Assembly (NCBI RefSeq): GCF_008704795.1
Contig: NZ_CP023690.1
Coordinates: 2,614,501 to 2,678,500, forward strand
Source of the DNA: Streptomyces spectabilis
GTDB lineage: Bacteria > Actinomycetota > Actinomycetes > Streptomycetales > Streptomycetaceae
DNA: 64,000 nt
Reading direction: 5' to 3'
Positions 1 to 7,207 of this stretch are shown one piece after another (within the stretch, counting starts at the first letter, position 1; each line of letters opens with the position of its first letter). The notes under the pieces are model-generated. The model did not search any database, was not told the origin of the DNA, and saw only the letters and a program-made list of their open reading frames with translations. Made by a program: the position numbers and the translations under genes.

Positions 1-79
1 GAGCACCGGCCGCACACCGTCTGACGCGGCCCCGCCGAAGGCCGACCGGCCCCCTGCCCACAGCCCCCGCGGTCCTCTC

Positions 80-85
80 TAGACT
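80..85 (+). promoter_or_regulatory. -10 box, leaderless start of ABC ATPase
   Basis: The hexamer TAGACT fits the TANNNT consensus and lies 7 nt before the ATG at 93. This places the expected transcription start at or next to the start codon. No Shine-Dalgarno sequence is visible. A leaderless mRNA is inferred. Confidence 0.45.
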
Positions 86-92
86 TCCCGTC

Positions 93-1019
93 ATGGGAAA
101 TGAGTCCGTCGTCCAGGTCCACGGCCTGGTCAAGCGGTACGGGGCGAAGACCGCGGTGGACGGCCTCGACCTGGACGTCCGCGCAGGCACCGTGACCGCC
201 GTGCTCGGCCCGAACGGCGCCGGGAAGACCACCACCATCGAGACCTGCGAGGGCTACCGCACCCCCGACGCCGGGACGGTCCGCGTCCTCGGCCTCGACC
301 CGGTCACGCAGGCCGCCGCGCTGCGCCCGCGCATCGGCGTGATGCTCCAGTCCGGCGGCGTCTACTCCGGCGCCCGCGCCGACGAGATGCTGCGGCACGT
401 CGCCAAGCTGCACGCCCACCCCCTGGACGTGGACGCCCTGATCGCGCGCCTGGGCCTGGAGTCCTGCGGCCGCACCGGCTACCGGCGCCTCTCCGGCGGC
501 CAGCAGCAGCGGCTCGCCCTCGCCCTGGCCGTCGTCGGCCGCCCCGACCTTGTCTTCCTCGACGAGCCGACCGCAGGGCTCGACCCCCAGGCCCGCCGCG
601 CCACCTGGGACCTCGTCCGCGACCTGCGCCGCGACGGCGTCTCGGTGATCCTCACGACCCACTACATGGACGAGGCCGAGGAGCTCGCCGACGACGTCGC
701 CATCATCGACGCGGGCAAGGTCATCGCCCAGGGCAGCCCCGAGCAGCTGTGCCGCGGCGGCGCCGAGAACACCCTGCGCTTCACCGGCCGCCCCGGCCTC
801 GACGTCGGCTCGCTCCTCAAGGCCCTGCCGCCGGACTCGGCCGCCGCCGAGCTCACGCCCGGCGCGTACCGCGTGAGCGGCACCGTCGACCCCCAGCTGC
901 TCGCCACCGTCACCTCCTGGTGCGCGCAGCACGGCGTCATGCCGGACCGGATCTCCGTCGAACGGCACACCCTGGAGGACGTCTTCTTGGAGCTCACGGG
1001 TAAGGAGCTGCGGTCGTGA
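93..1019 (+). CDS. ABC transporter ATP-binding protein (exporter type)
   Basis: This is the nucleotide-binding subunit of an ABC-2-type exporter and would energise efflux through the membrane partner encoded next. Walker A (GPNGAGKTT) lies near residues 39-47, the signature LSGGQQQR at 133-140, Walker B (LVFLDEP) at about 153-159, and the H-loop (TTHY) follows. The C-terminal ~90 residues form the usual DrrA-like extension. Its stop codon overlaps the permease start by 4 nt, so the two are translationally coupled. The substrate cannot be told from sequence; drug or lipid export is typical of this family. The ATG start follows a -10 box by 7 nt. Confidence 0.9.
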   Translation: MGNESVVQVHGLVKRYGAKTAVDGLDLDVRAGTVTAVLGPNGAGKTTTIETCEGYRTPDAGTVRVLGLDPVTQAAALRPRIGVMLQSGGVYSGARADEMLRHVAKLHAHPLDVDALIARLGLESCGRTGYRRLSGGQQQRLALALAVVGRPDLVFLDEPTAGLDPQARRATWDLVRDLRRDGVSVILTTHYMDEAEELADDVAIIDAGKVIAQGSPEQLCRGGAENTLRFTGRPGLDVGSLLKALPPDSAAAELTPGAYRVSGTVDPQLLATVTSWCAQHGVMPDRISVERHTLEDVFLELTGKELRS

Positions 1020-1816
1020 CAAGCGCCCCCGACACCACTGCCACCACCGGTACGCCGGGGACGTACGCCCCCGCGCCGGGCGCCGCCCCGCTCTCCCGGA
1101 TGATCCGCGCGCAGGCGGCCCTGGAGACGAAGATGCTGCTGCGCAACGGCGAGCAGCTGCTGCTCACCATCGTCATCCCCACGCTGCTGCTCGTCCTCTT
1201 CAGCGCTGTCGACGTCGTCGACACCGGCGACGGCAAGGCCGTGGACTTCCTCGCCCCCGGCGTCCTCGCGCTCGCCGTCCTGTCCACGGCGTTCACCGGG
1301 CAGGCCATCGCCACCGGCTTCGAGCGGCGCTACGGCGTGCTCAAGCGGCTGGGCGCCTCGCCACTGCCGCGCTGGGGCCTGATGACCGCGAAGACCCTGT
1401 CGGTCCTGGTCACCGAGGTGCTCCAGATCGCGCTCCTCACCGTGATCGCCTTCGCGCTCGGCTGGTCGCCGCACGGCAACCCGCTGGCCGTCCTGCTGCT
1501 CCTGGTCCTCGGCACGGCCGCCTTCTCCGGGCTCGGCCTGCTGATGGCGGGCACGCTCAAGGCGGAGGCGACGCTGGCCGCCGCGAACCTCGTGTTCCTG
1601 CTGCTGCTCGTCGGCGGCGGCGTCATCGTGCCGCTCGACCGGTTCCCCGGAGCCGTCGAGTCCGCGCTGGCCCTGCTGCCCATCTCGGCCCTCTCGGACG
1701 GCCTGCGCGACGTGCTCCAGGACGGCGCCGCGATGCCGTGGGGCGACCTCGGGATCCTCGCGGTGTGGGCGGTTCTCGGGCTCGGCGCGGCGGCGCGCTT
1801 CTTCCGCTGGGAGTAG
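1016..1816 (+). CDS. ABC-2 type transporter permease
   Basis: This is the membrane subunit partnering the ATPase just upstream, with a GTG start overlapping that gene's stop. The 266-residue protein has a short Ala/Pro/Thr-rich cytoplasmic N-terminus followed by about six hydrophobic segments, the ABC-2 pattern. The motif ATGFERRYGVLKRLGASPL near the middle is typical of DrrB/NodJ-like permeases. Together the pair should form a homodimeric exporter. Placement next to ctaA is common in actinobacteria, but no functional link to heme synthesis can be seen. Confidence 0.88.
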   Translation: MTSAPDTTATTGTPGTYAPAPGAAPLSRMIRAQAALETKMLLRNGEQLLLTIVIPTLLLVLFSAVDVVDTGDGKAVDFLAPGVLALAVLSTAFTGQAIATGFERRYGVLKRLGASPLPRWGLMTAKTLSVLVTEVLQIALLTVIAFALGWSPHGNPLAVLLLLVLGTAAFSGLGLLMAGTLKAEATLAAANLVFLLLLVGGGVIVPLDRFPGAVESALALLPISALSDGLRDVLQDGAAMPWGDLGILAVWAVLGLGAAARFFRWE

Positions 1817-1898
1817 CCCGCGGGGCCCGCAGGACGTCATCGCCCTCACAGTTGGAGCGGATACGTCCCCCTCGTGAAGCCGTGCACAAGCGGCCCCC

Positions 1899-1904
1899 TA
1901 CGAT
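1899..1904 (+). promoter_or_regulatory. -10 box, probable leaderless start of ctaA
   Basis: TACGAT lies exactly 6 nt before the GTG at 1911, and no Shine-Dalgarno sequence is present. TGAAGC, 18 nt upstream of the hexamer, is a weak -35 candidate. Leaderless transcription is inferred. Confidence 0.45.
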
Positions 1905-1910
1905 GGGGCC

Positions 1911-2921
1911 GTGCCAAAAGTGACCCGAGCCGAAGCCGCCCAGTTCGCGCGCAACCCGCTCGCCTTCATCGCCGAACGCTGGACCCCGACCCAACGGACC
2001 GTCCAGCGCGCGGCCCTCGTCTCCCTCCTGATGACGGTCGTCATCGTGGTCACCGGCGGCGCCGTACGCCTGACGGGGTCCGGCCTCGGCTGCCCGACCT
2101 GGCCCAAGTGCACCGAGGACTCCCTCACCGCGACCAGCGAGATGGGCTTCCACGGCGTCGTCGAGTTCGGCAACCGCATGCTGACGTACGCCCTGTGCGC
2201 GGCGGTCGGATTCGCGATCATCGCGGCCCGCTCGCAGAAGCCGTGGCGGCGCAGCCTGACGCGGTACGGCTGGGTCCAGTTCTGGATCGTCATGGGCAAC
2301 GCGGTCCTCGGCGGCATCGTCGTGCTCGTCGGGCTCAACCCGTACACGGTCGCGGCGCACTTCCTGCTCTCCACCGCCCTGATCGCGGTCGCCACGGCGA
2401 CGTGGCAGCGCACCCGCGAGGGCGACGCCCCGACCCGCCCGCTGATCGGCAAGGCCGTCGCCCAGCTCGTCTGGGTCCTGACCGGTGTGACCGTACTGCT
2501 GATCGCGGTCGGCACGGTGGTGACCGGCGCGGGCCCGCACGCGGGCGACTCCAGCGACGTGCCGCGCATGAACGTGGGCGCGATCGGCCTGGACTGGGAG
2601 GGCGTGAGCAAGCTGCACGCCGTCCTGGCGTGGATCGTGGTCACGCTGGCCTTCGCCCTGTGGTTCGTCCTCAAGGCGGTCGACGCCCCGGCAGGGCCGC
2701 TGGCCCGCACCCGCGACCTGTTCCTGGTGCTGCTCGCACAGGGCGCGATCGGCTACGTCCAGTACTTCACGGACCTGCCGGAGGTCCTGGTCGCGGCGCA
2801 CATGCTGGGCTCGTGCGCGGTGTGGATCGCGGTCCTGCGGGTGCTGCTGTCGCTGCGCGAGCGGCCGACGGCGGCACCGGAGGTCCCGGCGCAGGCCGAC
2901 GCGGAGCTGTCCGCGGTCTGA
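1911..2921 (+). CDS. ctaA: Heme A synthase (COX15/CtaA family)
   Basis: Membrane enzyme that oxidises the C8 methyl of heme O to the formyl group of heme A, needed for aa3-type cytochrome c oxidase. The 336-residue protein has about eight hydrophobic segments. The Cys-pair loop (GLGCPTWPKC) and the heme-contacting HGVVEFGNR stretch are present, with further conserved His residues in the second half. The substrate supplier ctaB lies about 3 kb away on the opposite strand. The GTG start is supported by a -10 box 6 nt upstream. A perfect 12-bp hairpin follows the gene. Confidence 0.93.
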   Translation: MPKVTRAEAAQFARNPLAFIAERWTPTQRTVQRAALVSLLMTVVIVVTGGAVRLTGSGLGCPTWPKCTEDSLTATSEMGFHGVVEFGNRMLTYALCAAVGFAIIAARSQKPWRRSLTRYGWVQFWIVMGNAVLGGIVVLVGLNPYTVAAHFLLSTALIAVATATWQRTREGDAPTRPLIGKAVAQLVWVLTGVTVLLIAVGTVVTGAGPHAGDSSDVPRMNVGAIGLDWEGVSKLHAVLAWIVVTLAFALWFVLKAVDAPAGPLARTRDLFLVLLAQGAIGYVQYFTDLPEVLVAAHMLGSCAVWIAVLRVLLSLRERPTAAPEVPAQADAELSAV

Positions 2922-2960
2922 GCGCCGCGCCCGCGCCCGCCCGCTTCGCCCGACGCGCCC

Positions 2961-2987
2961 GACGCCCCGCTGACGCAGCGGGGCGTC
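2961..2987. terminator. Bidirectional terminator between ctaA and amidohydrolase gene
   Basis: Perfect inverted repeat with 12-bp GC-rich arms (2961-2972 and 2976-2987) and a 3-nt loop. It lies between two convergent genes, and its right arm overlaps the minus-strand gene's stop codon. There is no T-tract, as is common in Streptomyces. Confidence 0.8.
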
Positions 2988-4074
2988 ACTCGTCCGTGAG
3001 GCCGTAGACCCGCCGCGCGTTGTCCGCCGCGATCATCGCCGCCACCCGCTGCGCGTCCGCGAGCGACCACGCGCCCTCGGCCACCCAGGTGCCGAGCACC
3101 CGGCCGAGCGCCTCACGGAACAGGGTGGCGCCGACCACGTGCAGCTCCGGCAGGCCGTGGGCGCCGCTGGAGAACAGGAGCTTGCCGAAGGGGGCCAGCT
3201 CCAGGATCTCGGCGAGCACGGCGGCCGCCCGGGCCCCGGTGCGCACCAGGGCCGGGCCCAGATCCGCGTACACGTGCGGGAAGACGCCCGCGAGGTGGGC
3301 CGCCGCGCGGTGGTGCGGATAGCCGTGCAGCAGCACCAGGTCGGTGCCGAGCCCCGCGGTGGCACGGGCGAACGCGCCGAAGGAGCGCTGCGGGTCCGCG
3401 GCGCCGGTGTGCAGTTGCAGCGGCAGGCCCGAGGCCACGGCGATCCACAGCAGATGCCGCAGGAGCACGGGGTCGGCCAGCTCGCCGCCCACCTGCCGTC
3501 CGGCGAGCCAGCGGCCCGCGGCGCCGCGCACCTCGCCGGGCCCCGGCGGCTCCGGCGGCAGCGGCCGGTCCTCGCGCAGACCCGCGACCGAGGTGAACGC
3601 GACCGCTCCGGCCGCGGCCCCGTGCACGGACTCGGCCAGGTTGGCGAGGAAGGAGTCGACGGTTCCCGAGGTGTCGGCGACCTGCTCGGCGAGCAGTTCC
3701 AGGCGCACGATCTCGTGCGCCTGGGCGGCCCCGGTGGTCGCGAGCTCCCCCGGCCGCGTGAGGTCCCCCGGCAGACCGGTGTCGACGAGGTACGTGGTGA
3801 TGCCGCTGCCGCGCAGCAGGCGCCGCCCGGCCTCCAGGACGCCCAGCTCCCGGCGCCGGGCCAGATAGCGGGCGGGCGGACAGTGCGGTTCGAGACCGAG
3901 CAGCGGCGGACACCAGCGGCGCACCGCGAAGCCGGTCTGGGTGTCGAAGAAGGTGGTGCCGGGGGCGGGCGGCCCCTCGCCCCGGCCCAGATGGGCCTCG
4001 AACGTGCCGAGGCCCAGCTCCGTGCGCAGGACGCCGTGGCAGTGCTGGTCCACCAGGGACGGCGTTTCGATCAT
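2986..4074 (-). CDS. Amidohydrolase family protein (amidohydrolase_2 type)
   Basis: A 362-residue metal-dependent hydrolase of the amidohydrolase superfamily. The first metal-binding motif (VDQHCHG) is at residues 8-14. Further His ligands appear in LPLQLHTG and in the LVLLHGYPHHRAAAH segment, and the barrel continues through HVYADLGPA. The length matches the family that is often encoded near glutamine-synthetase-like genes. The substrate is unknown. It runs convergently to ctaA with a shared terminator; the ATG is the first good start in the frame. Confidence 0.82.
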   Translation of the reverse strand: MIETPSLVDQHCHGVLRTELGLGTFEAHLGRGEGPPAPGTTFFDTQTGFAVRRWCPPLLGLEPHCPPARYLARRRELGVLEAGRRLLRGSGITTYLVDTGLPGDLTRPGELATTGAAQAHEIVRLELLAEQVADTSGTVDSFLANLAESVHGAAAGAVAFTSVAGLREDRPLPPEPPGPGEVRGAAGRWLAGRQVGGELADPVLLRHLLWIAVASGLPLQLHTGAADPQRSFGAFARATAGLGTDLVLLHGYPHHRAAAHLAGVFPHVYADLGPALVRTGARAAAVLAEILELAPFGKLLFSSGAHGLPELHVVGATLFREALGRVLGTWVAEGAWSLADAQRVAAMIAADNARRVYGLTDE

Positions 4075-4174
4075 CCTGGCTCCCCTGCGTGGACCGTACT
4101 CCTACGGTCCTAACGGGTGACCGTGGCGACAGGTGTTGCTCGCCTTGTCACTCCGTGCCCGTCCCGGGCGCGTC

Positions 4175-4552
4175 TCATCCGCCCGAGGGGCCGCCGATCT
4201 GGATCCCCGCCATGCGCGTCCACTCGTAGGGGCCGGTCCGCACCTTGGCGGCGAAGTCGCCGTCGAAGTCGTCGTGGACCGTGATCCCGGCCTTCTCCAC
4301 GGCGCTCAGGGCGATCGCGTGGGTGGGCGCGACGAGGTCGCCCCAGCCGCCGTCCGCCCCGACGAGGACGATCCGGGAGCCCCGCTGCCCGATGTACGCG
4401 ACCTGCCCCTCGGCGCCGCCGTGGGCCCGCGCGAACGCGGTGATCTGCTTGGCCAGCTTGGCGGCCTTGCGTTCGGCGCGCGCGGCGTCCTTGTCGACCG
4501 TGACTTCCGTGGCCGCCTCGGCCGCCTGCTCGCCCTGCTCCGTGTCTGCCAT
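4175..4552 (-). CDS. Small conserved hypothetical protein
   Basis: A 125-residue protein of unknown function. Residues 1-45 are Ala/Glu/Lys-rich and probably helical. The rest resembles a compact alpha/beta domain with a repeated Gly-Asp pattern (IVLVGADGGWGDL, then TVHDDFDGDF). There is no signal peptide or membrane segment. The ATG at 4552 is preferred because a TAGCAT box lies 8 nt upstream, overlapped by a 14-bp inverted repeat. It is divergent from the adenylate-forming gene. I do not recognise the family by name. Confidence 0.7.
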   Translation of the reverse strand: MADTEQGEQAAEAATEVTVDKDAARAERKAAKLAKQITAFARAHGGAEGQVAYIGQRGSRIVLVGADGGWGDLVAPTHAIALSAVEKAGITVHDDFDGDFAAKVRTGPYEWTRMAGIQIGGPSGG

Positions 4553-4560
4553 GGCACAGG

Positions 4561-4577
4561 ATGCTACCGACGGGTAG
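4561..4577 (-). promoter_or_regulatory. -10 box with overlapping inverted repeat
   Basis: On the minus strand TAGCAT (4566-4561) lies 8 nt before the ATG at 4552. It overlaps the inverted repeat CTACC-N4-GGTAG (4564-4577), which could be an operator. The site is in the divergent interval between two genes. Confidence 0.35.
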
Positions 4578-4676
4578 ATCGCGGGGCGACGCCTGGGTGG
4601 CGTGGTCTCGGCCACGGTCGTACGGCGGGCGCGCGCGGCCGTTCCGCCTTGCGGCGCCCCGTGGTAGGACGAGGGC

Positions 4677-5810
4677 ATGTCCGGTCTGCTGGTCGGCGAG
4701 GTCGTCCGGTCCGCCGCCGGGGCCGCCCCGCACCGCCCGGCCGTGGTGCTCGGCGGGCGGGCGCTCACCTTCGCCGCCCTCGACGCGGGGGCCGACCGGG
4801 CCGCCGGGCGGCTGGCGGCCCTCGGTGTGCGGCGGGGCGACCGCGTCGTGTGGCCGCCGACCGGGGATCCGGTCGAGACGCTCCGGGTGTACGCGGGGGC
4901 CGCGCGCGCCGGGGCGGTCCTCGTGCCGCTGGCCCGGGACGCGTGGTCGGCCCGCGTCGTGCGGGCGGCGGCACCGTGCCTGGTCCTGACGGACACCGAG
5001 GCGGCGACGGAGGGCGCACGGCTCGCGACGGCGGCGCGGGTGCGGCACGCCGTACTCACCGAAGACGCCGTACGCACGGATGGCGACCGGCCCGGGGAGC
5101 CCGAGGCGGCTGAGACTCCCGAGGAGAATGACCCGCACCTGGTGCTCTTCGCCGGGCCGGGGCGGCCGCGCGGCGTCGTCCTGTCGCACCGCGCGAGCGT
5201 CCTGCGCGCGCACTGCGGCGGCCGCCCCGAGCCGCCGGGCGTCCTGGTGTGCGGCTTCCCCGCGGGGCACTGGGGCGTGTGGACCGCCGTGCTGCGGCAG
5301 TGGCAGGCCCGGGGCACCGTCGTGCTCCCGGAGGCGCCGGGGCCCGGGGCGATCTGCGCGGCCGTGCGTGAGCACCGGGCCACGCGTCTGCTGTGCCCGC
5401 CCGAGGTGTGGTGGCAGGTCCTGGACACGGCCCCGCACCACCTGGCCACGCTGCGCAGCGCCGACACGGAGACGGCGGCGGGCGCCACTCCCCCGCGTCT
5501 TCTGGAGGCCATCCGCACCGCGACCCCGGCGGCCCGCGTCCGCGCCTTCCTCAGCACGCCCGAGGCGGGGGACGTGGCGGTCCTCGACCACGCCGACGTA
5601 CGGGCCAGGCCCGGCAGCTGCGGGGTGCCCGCGCCGGGCGTCGCGGCGCGCGTCGCGCACGGCGAGCTGTGGGTGCGCGGCCCGCTGCTCTTCGACGGGT
5701 ACCTCAAGGACAAGAAGGCCACGGACGCGGTGCTGCGGGACGGCTGGTTCCGCACCGGCCGCGCGGCCCGCCTCGACGGGGACGGCCATCTGCACCTCAC
5801 CGGGCCCTGA
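4677..5810 (+). CDS. Truncated/degenerate AMP-binding (ANL superfamily) protein
   Basis: Similar to acyl-CoA synthetases and adenylating enzymes, but only 377 residues against the usual ~500 or more. The N-terminal subdomains are present. The phosphate-binding loop, normally YTSGTTGxPKG, reads LFAGPGRPRGVVLSH at about 158-171 and lacks the conserved Ser/Thr residues and Lys. The motif normally GW(F/Y)RTGD reads GWFRTGR at 356-362, losing the ribose-contacting Asp. The chain stops 15 residues later, so the C-terminal domain with the catalytic Lys is missing. It is probably not a working adenylating enzyme. The frame is intact and codon bias matches its neighbours. Confidence 0.8.
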   Translation: MSGLLVGEVVRSAAGAAPHRPAVVLGGRALTFAALDAGADRAAGRLAALGVRRGDRVVWPPTGDPVETLRVYAGAARAGAVLVPLARDAWSARVVRAAAPCLVLTDTEAATEGARLATAARVRHAVLTEDAVRTDGDRPGEPEAAETPEENDPHLVLFAGPGRPRGVVLSHRASVLRAHCGGRPEPPGVLVCGFPAGHWGVWTAVLRQWQARGTVVLPEAPGPGAICAAVREHRATRLLCPPEVWWQVLDTAPHHLATLRSADTETAAGATPPRLLEAIRTATPAARVRAFLSTPEAGDVAVLDHADVRARPGSCGVPAPGVAARVAHGELWVRGPLLFDGYLKDKKATDAVLRDGWFRTGRAARLDGDGHLHLTGP

Positions 5811-5818
5811 GCACGGAA

Positions 5819-5849
5819 CGGCCCCGTCACCCGGAGGGCGACGGGGCCG
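5819..5849. terminator. Bidirectional terminator before ctaB
   Basis: Perfect 10-bp arms (5819-5828 and 5840-5849), with extra inner CCC/GGG pairing, lie between the convergent AMP-binding gene and ctaB. Confidence 0.75.
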
Positions 5850-5873
5850 AGAAGCCCGAGCGGCGTCGAGGGA

Positions 5874-6821
5874 CTAGCGCAGGAACGGGTCCACCGCGAC
5901 GGCCACGAACAGCAGCGACACATAGGTGATGGACCAGTGGAACAGGCGCATCTCCTTGAGCTTGCCGCCGGTCTCCTCCGCCTTCGCGCGGTTCTGCAGC
6001 GCGTGCGCCTCCCACAGCCACCAGCCGCCCGTGGCCAGGGCGACGACCGTGTAGAACCAGCCGGTGTAGCCCAGCGGCTGGAGCAGCAGCGAGACCAGGA
6101 CCATGACCCAGCTGTAGAGGACGATCTGCCGGGCGACCACCTTGTTGGAGGCGATGACCGGGAGCATCGGCACGCCCACGCGCGCGTAGTCCTCCTTGAC
6201 CCGCATGGACAGCGGCCAGTAGTGCGGCGGCGTCCAGAAGAACATCACGAGGAAGAGGATGACGGGCGCCCAGGACATCGAGTTGGTCACGGACGACCAG
6301 CCGATGAGCACCGGCAGACAGCCCGCGATGCCGCCCCAGACGATGTTCTGGGAGGTGCGCCGCTTGAGGATCATCGTGTAGACGACCACGTAGAAGAGCA
6401 GCGCGCCGAGGGACAGCCAGGCGGACAGCCAGTTGACGGCGAGGCCGAAGAGCAGGGTGGAGACGACGGCGAGGGTGATGCCGAAGACCAGGCACTCGCG
6501 CGGGCTGACCATCCCGGTGACCAGCGGCCGCTGCGACGTGCGCTCCATGAGGGCGTCGATGTCGCGGTCGTACCACATGTTCAGCGCGTTGGCGCCGCCC
6601 GCGGACAGGTAGCCGCCGAGGCAGGTGAGGAACACCAGCTTCAGATCGGGCACACCCTGCTCGGCGAGGAACATCACCGGAACGGTGGTGATCAGCAGCA
6701 GCTCGATGATCCGCGGCTTGGTCAGCGCCACGAACGCTTTGACTCGGGCCCCGAACGGCCGGTGGCTCGGGCTCTGGCTCGTCCCGAGCGTCCCCACTGG
6801 ACGGGATTCAACGGCCGTCAC
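5874..6821 (-). CDS. ctaB: Protoheme IX farnesyltransferase (heme O synthase)
   Basis: UbiA-family membrane prenyltransferase that adds a farnesyl group to heme B to give heme O, the substrate of CtaA. It has about nine hydrophobic segments. The first Asp-rich prenyl-diphosphate site reads [15 protein letters not shown], and the polar loop SITYVS is near the C-terminus. I chose the GTG at 6821 because AGGGG lies 6 nt upstream; the in-frame ATG at 6842 has no ribosome-binding site. This gives 315 residues. It is divergent from the pentose-phosphate operon. Confidence 0.93.
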   Translation of the reverse strand: MTAVESRPVGTLGTSQSPSHRPFGARVKAFVALTKPRIIELLLITTVPVMFLAEQGVPDLKLVFLTCLGGYLSAGGANALNMWYDRDIDALMERTSQRPLVTGMVSPRECLVFGITLAVVSTLLFGLAVNWLSAWLSLGALLFYVVVYTMILKRRTSQNIVWGGIAGCLPVLIGWSSVTNSMSWAPVILFLVMFFWTPPHYWPLSMRVKEDYARVGVPMLPVIASNKVVARQIVLYSWVMVLVSLLLQPLGYTGWFYTVVALATGGWWLWEAHALQNRAKAEETGGKLKEMRLFHWSITYVSLLFVAVAVDPFLR

Positions 6822-7207
6822 GCACACCCCTGACAGAGACATCCCAGCAAGCCCACGACGGACCTTCAGACATGAAGATCCGGTAAAGGCTCACGCGTAC
6901 CACGCCACTGTAGACGTTGCCCATACCTGGCCCTTCGCGGGGGTGGGTTCGTGTTGAGCCTCCAGACGAGGGGTCTTCGCGGCCGGGCGCGCGAACGGAC
7001 ACCGCGGGCGGAATCGGAACCCAGATGAGCGGCCCCGACTTCACATGGTGAGAGCGGTGTCGCCCGTTCAGGAGGCGGATCCGAGCGGGCCCCGGCAGTC
7101 TGGAATGACTCGAAAAAATGCACGTTCTTACAGGGGTAGGCTCGACAGCGGCCGGTGCGATTCCTGCCACCGGCATTCGACATTGTGGAGAGGAGCCCTG
7201 ACCCAGG
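6822..7207. other. Divergent ctaB/tkt intergenic region
   Basis: This 386-nt interval holds no convincing gene. Near tkt are a GGAAT...GTTC arrangement (7102-7127) and a TAGGCT box (7137-7142) that may form one or two promoters. GAGAGGAG at about 7187-7194 is the probable tkt ribosome-binding site. Confidence 0.5.
7102..7127 (+). promoter_or_regulatory. Possible ECF-sigma promoter of the pentose-phosphate operon
   Basis: GGAAT (7102-7106) is followed after 17 nt by GTTC (7124-7127). This resembles the SigR consensus GGAAT-N18-GTT, with a spacer one nt short. A SigR link would fit NADPH supply, but the match is not perfect. Confidence 0.3.
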
